52,293 nt of DNA from an uncultured Lachnospiraceae bacterium (GTDB taxonomy: Bacteria > Bacillota > Clostridia > Lachnospirales > Lachnospiraceae), in the NCBI GenBank assembly GCA_946557105.1, contig CAMNSZ010000020.1, forward strand, positions 1 through 52,293, read 5' to 3'. Shown piece after piece: positions 1-7,706 of this stretch. Numbering within the stretch: the stretch's first letter is position 1; each line of letters starts with the position of its first letter. The notes beneath the pieces are model-generated. The model was not told the DNA's origin, made no database searches, and saw nothing but the letters and a program-made list of their open reading frames with translations. The position numbers and the translations under genes were made by a program.

Positions 1-1
1 C

Positions 2-595
2 GGCGCTGTCGGCGTGCATCCCAATGAGACGGAGGAGCTCAACGAGGAGTCTTTTGCATGGTTAAGGCAGCAGTGCATACATAAAAAATGTGTTGCCGTG
101 GGTGAAATCGGTTTGGATTATTATTGGAAGGAACCCTCTGCAAAAGTTCAAAAGAAATGGTTTGTAAGACAGTTAGACCTTGCCAGAGAGCTGGAATTAC
201 CGGTAATTATCCATTCCAGAGAAGCGGCAAAGGATACGGCGGATATAATGACGCAGCAGAAGGCAGGAGAAATCGGCGGAGTGATTCATTGTTATTCTTA
301 TACAAGGGAGATGGCAAAGATTTTTTTGGATATGGGATTCTATATCGGAATCGGAGGAGTCATAACCTTTAAAAACAGCAAAAAGCTTAGAGAGGTTGTG
401 GAATATATTCCCTTAGACTGTATTGTATTGGAAACGGATTGCCCGTATCTGGCGCCGGAGCCCAACAGAGGAAAAAGAAACAGCTCTTTAAATCTTCCAT
501 ATGTGGTTGACGCAGTGGCGCAGATTAAGGGAATTTCGGCGGATGAGGTGAAGTGCATCACTTGGGAGAATGCTCACAGGCTGTATCGCTTATAA
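2..595 (+). CDS. TatD family metal-dependent hydrolase, 5' end missing
   Basis: The reading frame is open from the first bases of the window, reading A-V-G-V-H-P before the internal GTG at 14, so the true start lies upstream and this is the C-terminal part of the gene. The stretches VGVHP, VGEIGLDYYW, VIIHSREA, GVIHCYS and LETDCPYLAPEP are the metal-ligand motifs of TatD-type 3'-5' DNases, which fold as a TIM barrel with a two-metal site. TatD proteins act in the cytosol in DNA repair or nucleic acid turnover. About 60 N-terminal residues are absent relative to the usual 250-260. The next gene follows closely on the same strand. Confidence 0.93.
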   Translation, partial: GAVGVHPNETEELNEESFAWLRQQCIHKKCVAVGEIGLDYYWKEPSAKVQKKWFVRQLDLARELELPVIIHSREAAKDTADIMTQQKAGEIGGVIHCYSYTREMAKIFLDMGFYIGIGGVITFKNSKKLREVVEYIPLDCIVLETDCPYLAPEPNRGKRNSSLNLPYVVDAVAQIKGISADEVKCITWENAHRLYRL

Positions 596-656
596 AGAGA
601 GAAAAGCATGCTCTCTTATTGATTTAAGCGCGCATGGTAAAGCGCGGACGGGTATA

Positions 657-2042
657 ATGATGAAGAGTTTAAGGATAGATAAAGCAGCGCATGAGGGAGC
701 AAGGTTATTTTCCGGACAGGATTTGAAAAAATTAATTATTCCCCTTTTTTTTGAACAGGCATTGGCCATTACCGTGGGTATGGCGGATACCATGATGATA
801 TCCTCCGCGGGGGAAGCGGCAGTGTCAGGCGTTTCACTGGTGGACATGTTCAACAACCTGATTATCAGTGTATTGGCGGCTCTTGCAACCGGAGGAGCGG
901 TGGTGACCTCACAATATATTGGTGCAGGTAAAAAGCAGGATGCATGTAAATCGGCGAGGCAGTTGATTTATTCTGCAGGATTGATAACCATAATTATTTC
1001 TGTACTTGTTATATTATGCAATCAGGGGATTATTTCCTTGTTTTTTGGCAGAATAGAAAAGGATGTGTTTGTCAGTGCAGTGATTTATCTGGTGATTTCG
1101 GCGCTTTCATTTCCTTTTTTGGCTGTATATAATTCCTGTGCAGCATTGTTTCGTTCTATGGGAAATTCTCAAATTACCCTTAAGGTATCACTGCTGATGA
1201 ATATCATTAACGTGGCGGGAAATGCCGTATGTATTTACGGCTTCCACATGGGTGTGGCAGGCGTGGCGGTTCCCTCCCTGATTTCAAGGGCTGTGGCGGC
1301 AGTTGTTCTTTACAGGATGTTATTGAATCAGGAAAATATAATTCATATTTTAAAAGGGCGCTTTCATTTTGAATGGGATGTGGTTAAAAAAATTTTTTAT
1401 ATAGGGATTCCCAGTGGTATAGAAAACGGTATCTTTCAGCTTGGCCGCGTACTTGTGGTAAGTATTATCGCCGGTTTCGGAACGGTGCAAATTGCGGCGA
1501 ACGGCGTGGCAAACAGTCTGGACGCCATGGGCTGTATAGTTGGTCAGGCAATGAGTCTGGCCATGATTACAGTGGTGGGCAGGTGTGTGGGAGCGGGGGA
1601 TTTTGAACAAGTGCGATATTATACAAAAAAGCTTCTTGTTATGGCGTATATATATACAGCAATGGTAAACAGCATTATTCTATTGACATTGCCGTGGACC
1701 CTGCAGATATATGGTTTAAGCAGAGAAACCACAGAGCTTTCTTATATATTGGTAATGATTCATAATTTTATGGCAATTTTCCTATGGCCCTCGTCCTTTG
1801 TATTGCCGAACATGCTGCGTGCCTGTAATGATGTGCGTTTTACAATGGTGCTTTCTATTTTTTCCATGCTCACCTTTCGTATCGGCTTCAGCTATATTAT
1901 TGGGGTACATATGGGTTATAAAGCTATAGGAGTGTGGATTGCAATGCTGCTGGATTGGCTTTTCAGGACGCTTTGCTTTGCGGGAAGATGCAAGCAAGTA
2001 TTGAAAAAGCTTCGGAACGGAGGAATGTATGAAAACCTATGA
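657..2042 (+). CDS. MATE family multidrug/Na+ efflux transporter
   Basis: The protein has about 460 residues with twelve hydrophobic segments in two similar halves. Near the N-terminus it carries LIIPLFFEQALAITVGMADT, the typical MATE opening in which a pore-lining region follows the first helix. MATE proteins export cationic drugs in exchange for Na+ or H+. The frame is open back to 570 inside the tatD end, but ATG 657 (or the adjacent ATG 660) gives the usual N-terminus; the ribosome site is weak, suggesting coupling to the upstream gene. The 3' end overlaps the thioesterase start by 14 bases. The substrate cannot be told from sequence. Confidence 0.9.
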   Translation: MMKSLRIDKAAHEGARLFSGQDLKKLIIPLFFEQALAITVGMADTMMISSAGEAAVSGVSLVDMFNNLIISVLAALATGGAVVTSQYIGAGKKQDACKSARQLIYSAGLITIIISVLVILCNQGIISLFFGRIEKDVFVSAVIYLVISALSFPFLAVYNSCAALFRSMGNSQITLKVSLLMNIINVAGNAVCIYGFHMGVAGVAVPSLISRAVAAVVLYRMLLNQENIIHILKGRFHFEWDVVKKIFYIGIPSGIENGIFQLGRVLVVSIIAGFGTVQIAANGVANSLDAMGCIVGQAMSLAMITVVGRCVGAGDFEQVRYYTKKLLVMAYIYTAMVNSIILLTLPWTLQIYGLSRETTELSYILVMIHNFMAIFLWPSSFVLPNMLRACNDVRFTMVLSIFSMLTFRIGFSYIIGVHMGYKAIGVWIAMLLDWLFRTLCFAGRCKQVLKKLRNGGMYENL

Positions 2043-2460
2043 AACAATACATTTAGTGAAAAATGAGGACTTGAATCATCACGGAACGCTGTTTGCGGCT
2101 AGGGCGGCGGCGTGGATGGTTGAGGCAGGTTTTGCGGCGGCAGCCTGTGAGTATGGCAGTACGGATGAGATAGTGATGCGGAATTTGCAGGATATGTCCT
2201 TTCAAAGGCCGGTGCGGAAGGGAACAGCTTTGCGTTTTTCGTGCCGGGTGGTTTATGTGGGAAGCACCAGCCTCACAGTAGCCGTGACGGTAAAGGACGC
2301 CATCGGCGGAGAACAGTTTATTGAGGGATATATTACTTTTGTGACTGTGGAAGCGGATACGGGAAAAAAGATGGCGCATAATCTTACACTGGATGATACC
2401 GTGGAGCAGGAGGAGCTGGCACAGCGAAGGAAGGCGCAGGGATATAAAGTATCCCGATGA
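2029..2460 (+). CDS. Acyl-CoA thioesterase, hotdog fold
   Basis: This 143-residue protein has the acyl-CoA hydrolase (YciA/BACH-like) signature: an N-terminal strand, then NHHGTLFAARAAAWMVEAGF, where the Asn-His/Gly turn and the long hotdog helix lie, followed by a beta sheet with FQRPVRKG and GSTSLTVAVTV. Family members hydrolyse acyl-CoA to free acid and CoA as oligomers in the cytosol. The ATG overlaps the MATE gene and is preceded by GGAGG. Chain-length preference is unknown. An alternative reading is a hotdog protein with a non-hydrolytic acyl-binding role, which is less likely. Confidence 0.85.
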   Translation: MKTYETIHLVKNEDLNHHGTLFAARAAAWMVEAGFAAAACEYGSTDEIVMRNLQDMSFQRPVRKGTALRFSCRVVYVGSTSLTVAVTVKDAIGGEQFIEGYITFVTVEADTGKKMAHNLTLDDTVEQEELAQRRKAQGYKVSR

Positions 2461-2478
2461 GATAACGGAGGAAAAATT

Positions 2479-3303
2479 ATGCCCACAACATATGCACATT
2501 ATTCTTTTGGACAAAAGGTCAGGCAAACCGTTGGAGAACGGGAGAGTAAGGTGATAGAAAAATATCCCGAGCTGTATAATTTCGGAGTGCACGGTCCGGA
2601 TCTGTTGTTTTATTTTAACGCATTATCGAAAAATTCCGTAAATCAATTAGGTTACAGGCTGCATCAGCTCCCCGGCAGGTATTTTTTTGAAAATGCGGCA
2701 AGAGTAATCCGGATGAAAGAAGAGAGGGAGGCCTTTTATGCGTATGCTTATGGTTTTATTTGTCATTTTGCATTAGACGTATACTGCCATGGGTATATTA
2801 ATGAAAAGATTGAAGCAAGCGGTATCAGCCATGCGGAGATAGAGGCGGAGTTGGACAGGGAGCTGATGGTCAGAAACGGCTTAAATCCCATTAGCCAGAA
2901 GGTAACGGGGCATTTGGCGCCTTCTTTGGAAAGGGCATGCGTAATAAAGGAATTTTTTCCAAACGTGGACGAAAAACAGATTTTAAAAACTATGAAGGAT
3001 ATGGTCTTTTATCTGGATATGCTTACTGCGCCCTCCAAGACAAAGCGCGGCATGATTTTAACCCTGCTCAAGGCGTCGGGGCATTATGAGAGTATGCATG
3101 GACTAATTATTAACTATGAGAAAAATCCTCTATGCGAGGACAGCACGAAAAAGCTGTTATTATTGTATGGGGAGGCGGTGGAATCTGCCGCACGTTTGAT
3201 AGAAGAATTTAGGGCTTGTGTTGAAGAGCAGGTACTGCTTCAGGATATTTATCTATACAATTTTAATTCTCAGAGACTGGAAGGTGAGGAGGCGCAGGAA
3301 TGA
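2479..3303 (+). CDS. Zinc-dependent phospholipase C-like protein
   Basis: The 274-residue protein opens with MPTTYAHYSFG and continues with FGVHGPDLLFYFN and a helical stretch holding FICHFALDVYCHGYI. The spaced His and Asp residues (H7, HGPD, H-x3-D-x3-H) match the all-helical zinc phospholipase C/P1 nuclease-like family common in clostridia. No signal peptide is visible, so the protein is probably cytosolic, unlike secreted alpha-toxin. It starts 18 bases after the thioesterase behind a GGAGG site and overlaps the next gene by four bases, so it is in the same operon. The true substrate is unknown. Confidence 0.75.
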   Translation: MPTTYAHYSFGQKVRQTVGERESKVIEKYPELYNFGVHGPDLLFYFNALSKNSVNQLGYRLHQLPGRYFFENAARVIRMKEEREAFYAYAYGFICHFALDVYCHGYINEKIEASGISHAEIEAELDRELMVRNGLNPISQKVTGHLAPSLERACVIKEFFPNVDEKQILKTMKDMVFYLDMLTAPSKTKRGMILTLLKASGHYESMHGLIINYEKNPLCEDSTKKLLLLYGEAVESAARLIEEFRACVEEQVLLQDIYLYNFNSQRLEGEEAQE

Positions 3304-4538
3304 AATTTAAGCTGACAAAAAGTGAAAAAGATTGGATATTATATGATGTGGGTAATTCGGCGTTTACTTTGTTGATTGCAACCATTATGCCCATATATTT
3401 TAATCATCTGGCAGGCACTGCCGGGCTGTCGTCCGTTGATTATCTTGCTTATTGGGGCTATGCGGCGTCGGTCACAACATTGATAGTGGCAATCTTAGGA
3501 CCGGTTCTGGGCGCCCTTGCGGATACAAAGGGTTATAAGAAACCTATTTTCCTGCTAGTGCTGGCTCTGGGAGCCGTGGGTTGTATTAGCTTAGGGTTTG
3601 CAAAGCAATGGCTGGTATTTTTAATAATATTTATTATTTCCAAAATCGGGTATTCGGGCAGCCTGATTTTTTATGATTCCATGCTGCCTGACGTGACTGA
3701 AAAAGAGAGAATGGACAGGGTATCGTCTCTGGGCTTTGCATGGGGCTATATAGGCAGCTGTATTCCTTTTGCAGCATGTCTTGCATTGGTGTTGGGCTGT
3801 GATTCTATCGGTATTTCCATGAGCAGTGCAATGGCGATTTCTTTTCTTATCACTGCAGTATGGTGGGTGGGAATGACGGTTCCCTTAGTGAAGAATTATC
3901 AGCAGAAGTTTTATGTGGAAAAGCAGAAGAATGCTGTCAGTGAAAGCTTTAAGCGTCTTGGCAGAACGCTTCTCAACGTGCGCAGGGAGAAAAAGATATT
4001 TATATTTCTGCTTGCTTTTTTCTTTTATATTGACGGTGTGTATACAATCATTGATATGGCTACGGCGTATGGCTCAGCTTTGGGTCTTGACAGTACGGGT
4101 CTTCTTTTGGCACTTTTAGTAACGCAGATTGTCGCGTTCCCTTTTGCGGGATTATTCGGAAGGCTTGCCCAGAAATTTGCCACGGAAAGGCTCATTACGG
4201 TGTGTATTGTGGCGTATATGGGAATTGCTATTTTTGCTATGCTTTTGACTAATCAGACACAATTTTGGATTTTGGCTGTTTTAGTCGGAATGTTCCAAGG
4301 AGGAATTCAAGCGCTTTCACGTTCCTATTTTACTAAGATTATACCTCCTAGCCAGTCGGGCGAGTATTTTGGATTATTGGATATTTGCGGTAAGGGGGCG
4401 GCGTTTGTGGGAACGGCGTTAGTCAGCGCGGTATCTCAGGCAACCGGAAATATTAACAAGGGCGTGGGAATGATAGCGGTGCTTTTTATTATGGGCATTA
4501 TATTGTTTAGAGTGTCCGTGAAGGCGGATGGGGGCTGA
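3300..4538 (+). CDS. MFS permease of the UMF1 (Atg22-like) type
   Basis: This 412-residue protein has about twelve membrane segments. The N-terminal WILYDVGNSAFTLLIATIMPIYF is the hallmark of the UMF1 (unknown major facilitator 1) family related to yeast vacuolar Atg22. The loop GALADTKGYKKP is an MFS A-like motif. The start overlaps the previous stop (ATGA arrangement), pointing to translational coupling. Atg22 exports amino acids from vacuoles, but the bacterial substrate is unknown. Two GC-rich hairpins lie just after the stop and probably end this operon. Confidence 0.85.
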   Translation: MKFKLTKSEKDWILYDVGNSAFTLLIATIMPIYFNHLAGTAGLSSVDYLAYWGYAASVTTLIVAILGPVLGALADTKGYKKPIFLLVLALGAVGCISLGFAKQWLVFLIIFIISKIGYSGSLIFYDSMLPDVTEKERMDRVSSLGFAWGYIGSCIPFAACLALVLGCDSIGISMSSAMAISFLITAVWWVGMTVPLVKNYQQKFYVEKQKNAVSESFKRLGRTLLNVRREKKIFIFLLAFFFYIDGVYTIIDMATAYGSALGLDSTGLLLALLVTQIVAFPFAGLFGRLAQKFATERLITVCIVAYMGIAIFAMLLTNQTQFWILAVLVGMFQGGIQALSRSYFTKIIPPSQSGEYFGLLDICGKGAAFVGTALVSAVSQATGNINKGVGMIAVLFIMGIILFRVSVKADGG

Positions 4539-4596
4539 GTGCAATATTGAGTTAATTGAAGGACAAGGGATTTTTGCAGGACTATATCTTGGGTTT

Positions 4597-4654
4597 GCAG
4601 CGCTTATAACAGCGCTGCATTTTTGTATTACAAGCAGCCGGCAGCCTGCCGGCT
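4597..4654 (+). terminator. Tandem hairpins ending the upstream operon
   Basis: The first stem, GCAGCGC/GCGCTGC (4597-4603 with 4612-4618), is followed by ATTTTTGTATT and looks like an intrinsic terminator. A second perfect stem, AGCCGGCA/TGCCGGCT with a 3-base loop (4636-4654), follows 17 bases later but lacks a clear T-run. Together they separate the UMF1 gene from the RiPP island. The interval 4539-4942 otherwise holds AT-rich sequence, the direct repeats described at 4846, and no convincing gene. Confidence 0.6.
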
Positions 4655-4845
4655 CCTTGTTTGGTATAATTATAGTTAAGTGTAAAATTCAACTTTTTTA
4701 TATTGATAAGGAATACGACGTGATGCCAAAGCGGCAAATAAAACACGAAAATTGAATTTCATTTTTTTACATGCAATAAGAGGAATTTTTGGGTAAAATA
4801 TTTAAAAATAAATACTGCGGAATAAAAATTCTTTAAATAATTACC

Positions 4846-4925
4846 AAAAGTTCATTGATAATAAGAAAAATATATGGTAAAAGTTAATAAAAAGTTATGA
4901 TAATAAAAAATATTAGTAAAAATTA
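4846..4925 (+). promoter_or_regulatory. Imperfect direct repeat upstream of the RiPP locus
   Basis: Two copies of an AT-rich unit beginning AAAAGTT and containing TGATAATAA lie 44 bases apart (about 4846-4886 and 4890-4925). A third AAAAGTT occurs at 4879, so the heptamer starts at 4846, 4879 and 4890, spaced 33 and 11 bases. This is close to helical phasing and could be a regulator binding array or part of a promoter. The region is so AT-rich that chance similarity is possible. Confidence 0.35.
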
Positions 4926-4942
4926 CACGAGGAGAAATTACC

Positions 4943-5197
4943 ATGTATGTTGTAAATTCTGGTATATCAGTGGAGTATTTTGAGAATGAGGTTATTTTGG
5001 TATCATCCGACGAGAAGATACATTGTTTAAATGAAACAGCCGCAGAGATATGGAAACTGGTTGAAAAAAATACGGATATAGATAATATAGCATTATATTT
5101 GGCAAATAAATATTCCGTTCCATGTGAAGACGTCAAAAAGGATGTCATGAAAATGTTGGAGGAGTTTGTCGAAAAAAATATATTAACGGTACAATAA
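4943..5197 (+). CDS. PqqD-like RiPP recognition element protein
   Basis: This 84-residue protein matches the PqqD fold: an N-terminal beta hairpin (ISVEYFENEVILVSSDEKIHCLNETAAEIWKLVE) followed by a winged-helix part ending EFVEKNIL. The LNETAAEIW segment is the common PqqD signature. In peptide-modifying pathways such proteins bind the leader of the precursor and hand it to the radical SAM enzyme. GAGGAG sits about eight bases before the ATG. It is the first gene of the locus, one base from the kinase-like gene and ahead of the SPASM enzyme, as expected for a discrete recognition subunit. Confidence 0.85.
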   Translation: MYVVNSGISVEYFENEVILVSSDEKIHCLNETAAEIWKLVEKNTDIDNIALYLANKYSVPCEDVKKDVMKMLEEFVEKNILTVQ

Positions 5198-5198
5198 A

Positions 5199-6053
5199 AT
5201 GGATATATTTATTGGTGAAATATGTATTAGTGTGAAATGCGAAATAGAAGAAATTAATCAAGAGATTAAAGACTGTTTTTACAATAATGTAACTTTATTA
5301 AAAAGTAAATATAAATATGTCTTATCAATTCATAAACGCGAAAATCGTAGTATTACTGTGATATTAAACGATATCAATGGCATTGAGGTTTACCATGATA
5401 CATTTGATAGAAGCAGATTTATAGATATTTTTACAAATCAAATTATTGCTAATTTAATACATCAGTGTCAGGTTATTTCTTTTCATGCGTCTTCATTTTG
5501 GTTAAAAGGACATCTTTTTGTAATATTGGGAGGCTCCGGTTCGGGAAAAACAACCTTTGTCCTGAAATGCTTGAAGGATTATGGGGCAAGTTATTTTTCG
5601 GATGATTTTACAATTTTTGACTTAAATCATCACGCGTTTGTTCCGTTTTCTAGAATGTTTCATGTAAGAAAAAATACGGAACGATTATTGGAAATACCGG
5701 AAAATAAGAAAGAAAGCTATTTTAAGGACGCCTTGGATAGTTACAAATTATATTCTCCGTATGAGCTGGGGATACCGATATGCAATAATAAGGTTTCGTT
5801 ATCAGACGTATGTTTTGTTAAAATTAAATATTCCAAAGGTGTAAACACTGGTTTCATGAAGTTGTCGCCTAAAGAGAGCGTTATGTATCTTATTGAGAAT
5901 TGTTCAAATATCACCTCGATAGGTACTGATATGGTTCATTTTTATCAAAAGGCCCGAAGCAGCGAAGCGAAGTTCTATTCATTAACATATTCTGACCATA
6001 AGGATGCTTTTGAAAAGCTTTTAAAAAAATTGGAGGCATATGATTATGTATAA
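5199..6053 (+). CDS. HPr-kinase-like (PEP carboxykinase-fold) protein
   Basis: The 284-residue protein contains FHASSFWLKG, a P-loop GGSGSGKTTF at about 111-120 and SDDFTIF at about 134-140. These are the arrangement seen in HPr kinase/PEP-carboxykinase-like domains. It lacks the N-terminal domain and the HPr-binding signature of true HprK, so HPr is an unlikely substrate. Similar stand-alone kinases occur in lasso peptide clusters, where the paeninodin kinase phosphorylates the C-terminal serine of its precursor. The precursor here also ends in Ser-Ser, which makes it a plausible substrate (inference). The ATG has little ribosome site and is probably coupled to the PqqD gene. Confidence 0.75.
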   Translation: MDIFIGEICISVKCEIEEINQEIKDCFYNNVTLLKSKYKYVLSIHKRENRSITVILNDINGIEVYHDTFDRSRFIDIFTNQIIANLIHQCQVISFHASSFWLKGHLFVILGGSGSGKTTFVLKCLKDYGASYFSDDFTIFDLNHHAFVPFSRMFHVRKNTERLLEIPENKKESYFKDALDSYKLYSPYELGIPICNNKVSLSDVCFVKIKYSKGVNTGFMKLSPKESVMYLIENCSNITSIGTDMVHFYQKARSSEAKFYSLTYSDHKDAFEKLLKKLEAYDYV

Positions 6054-7374
6054 AATTTTTCAGAACGTATATTTTTACCCGTTAAAGAAGACTCTGGTAA
6101 AAGTTTCAGACAGTAAGTATGAAGGAAATATAGATTCGATTATCGAAAATATTCCGGATGCGGAATATGATGATAATAAAGGTGTTGTTTATAATGATGT
6201 ATCCGTAAAGTTACCGAGCAGCATACAAATATATCCAACATCCAATTGCAATTTACGATGTAAATATTGTTTTAATGATTCAGGTAATATAGAAGGGAGA
6301 AACCTTGATTTTAATAAGGCCAAAGTATTTATTGAACAAGCTGTAAGGGGGCTGTATATTCAGAAAAAGACGAAGGGTGTATGTAATCCGCTGGAGCTTA
6401 ACATGTGCGGCGGAGGCGAACCGACTTATGAATGGAAGCTGTTTCAGGATATTGTGGATTACGCAGTATATCTTACGTCAAAATATGAAATTCCTAAGAA
6501 ATTTCAACTTACAAGTAATTTATTTATTTCTAACAAAGAAAAGTTAGACTATATTATTGAAAAATTTGACCATGTACATATATCTACAGACGGAAGTGAA
6601 GAGATTCAAAATTACCAAAGACCTGCCGTGGGAGGAAGACCATCGTATCCCACTGTATCTAATGCAATTAAATATGTTAGCGACGGTTTGGCGAAAAAGA
6701 AGGCGCTGTGTGGATTGAGGGTTACAGTATCGGGGAAGTTTGTTGACAAAATGGAGGACATTGTTGAGTTTGTCCACAGTACATATCCAAATGTAAGGTA
6801 TATTCAATTTGAGCCGTTAAACTGGGTTAGAAAAACGCAGCGGACAGACGATATTGAACCGCCGGCAGTGGATAGGTATTCGGATTCCTTATTAAAGGCG
6901 CATAAGAAATGTGAAGAATATAACATTCAGATGGATGCGTGTTTTGGCGGCGTTGACCGTATTTTGAAGAAGGGTAGCTTTTGCGATGCGGTTTTAGGTC
7001 ATTGCTTAATGTTAAATTATGACGGAGATATTGTAAATTGCGGAGAAGCTTCAAAAGATAATCCTCAGACTTATAAATATTTTTTGGTAGGGCATATTGA
7101 TGATGAATATAAGATAAATTGGTTCGATACGCCTATAAAGGAGCCGCCCAAAAAAGAAACGTGTACGAAATGTTATGCGTGGTATTTTTGCGGAGGAGGA
7201 TGTTTACATTCAATATTAGAGTATGAAAGAAACAGACAATTTCGATGTGCACTGGCGCGTGAAACAATTAAGAGAACACTTTCAGAAATTATAGAAGAGA
7301 GATGGTCCGCTATAGGATTAAATGTTAGAAAGCAAGAATATGAAGAAGGAAATATAATTGTTTATTCCTGGTAA
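6046..7374 (+). CDS. Radical SAM/SPASM peptide maturase
   Basis: The protein of about 442 residues has the radical SAM cluster motif CNLRCKYC (CX3CX2C, residues about 68-75 from this start), a GGGEP SAM-binding motif, and a C-terminal SPASM region with C-x10-C followed by CTKCYAWYFCGGGC (CX2CX5CX3C) and a last Cys. SPASM enzymes carry two extra 4Fe-4S clusters and install thioether or C-C crosslinks in ribosomal peptides. ATG 6046 has GGAGG nine bases upstream; an ATG at 6040 is too close to it. The gene overlaps the kinase gene by eight bases and is followed by the Cys-rich precursor, its likely substrate. Whether it makes alpha- or non-alpha thioethers cannot be told by eye. Confidence 0.88.
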   Translation: MYKIFQNVYFYPLKKTLVKVSDSKYEGNIDSIIENIPDAEYDDNKGVVYNDVSVKLPSSIQIYPTSNCNLRCKYCFNDSGNIEGRNLDFNKAKVFIEQAVRGLYIQKKTKGVCNPLELNMCGGGEPTYEWKLFQDIVDYAVYLTSKYEIPKKFQLTSNLFISNKEKLDYIIEKFDHVHISTDGSEEIQNYQRPAVGGRPSYPTVSNAIKYVSDGLAKKKALCGLRVTVSGKFVDKMEDIVEFVHSTYPNVRYIQFEPLNWVRKTQRTDDIEPPAVDRYSDSLLKAHKKCEEYNIQMDACFGGVDRILKKGSFCDAVLGHCLMLNYDGDIVNCGEASKDNPQTYKYFLVGHIDDEYKINWFDTPIKEPPKKETCTKCYAWYFCGGGCLHSILEYERNRQFRCALARETIKRTLSEIIEERWSAIGLNVRKQEYEEGNIIVYSW

Positions 7375-7491
7375 AAAAGACAAGAATTTATTGTGTTAAA
7401 TTCTGTTAGTTTGACAAGCTTGAACGGAAGAAATACTCATAGATAAATTTATATGGGGATATCTTCAAAATAGAGAGAAGGAGGTGTAATT

Positions 7492-7617
7492 ATGAAGTAT
7501 ATTCAGCCAATGATGACTTCTTATGATTTTGACGATTTCGAATCAATTGAAGCCGGTTGCTGCACATGTAAGTGTGTATGCGAATGTGTATGTAAATGCC
7601 AGCAGCAAAGTTCATGA
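7492..7617 (+). CDS. Cys-rich RiPP precursor peptide, alternating CxC core
   Basis: This 41-residue gene is preceded by a near-perfect site AAGGAGGTG six bases before ATG. The leader (about residues 1-22) is acidic and aromatic (YDFDDFESIEAG). The core is CCTCKCVCECVCKC followed by QQQSS: eight cysteines, seven of them at every second position. Residues 26-36 read the same in both directions around Glu31. Position directly after a SPASM enzyme and PqqD protein supports a modified peptide. Cleavage after Ala21-Gly22 is a guess. It recalls clostridial Cys-rich precursor families served by radical SAM maturases, but I cannot assign it to a named one. An unmodified metal-binding peptide is the alternative. 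Confidence 0.8.
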   Translation: MKYIQPMMTSYDFDDFESIEAGCCTCKCVCECVCKCQQQSS

Positions 7618-7640
7618 TATTAAAATAGTATAGGCTGGAC

Positions 7641-7674
7641 AGAATAGAGATGCATTTTAATGTATCTCTATTCT
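7641..7674 (+). terminator. Attenuator-like hairpin after the precursor gene
   Basis: A 15-bp stem with one G-T pair (7641-7655 with 7660-7674) and a TTTA loop lies 23 bases after the precursor stop. It is AT-rich and is followed only by TGTACT, so it is more likely a partial terminator or mRNA-stabilising hairpin than a full stop. Such a hairpin would let the small precursor mRNA be made in excess over the peptidase and transporter genes downstream. Confidence 0.5.
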
Positions 7675-7706
7675 TGTACTATAGAATGTTTATGGAAAAA
7701 ATAATT

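Noticed and set aside
2053..2592. 179-codon minus-strand frame over the thioesterase gene
   Set aside because: It has no family match, no ribosome site, and lies across a convincing plus-strand gene and the next start.
4528..4755. 75-codon open frame after the UMF1 permease gene
   Set aside because: It overlaps the permease stop, runs through both terminator hairpins, has no ribosome site and no recognisable domain.
7411..7439. Promoter before the precursor gene (TTGACA at 7411)
   Set aside because: The -35 is perfect, but the hexamer 17 bases on (TACTCA) matches the -10 consensus at only two positions; not strong enough to list.
7650..7706. Longer N-terminus of the S26 peptidase
   Set aside because: The start would lie inside the 7641-7674 hairpin, has no ribosome site, and the added residues match nothing in the family.
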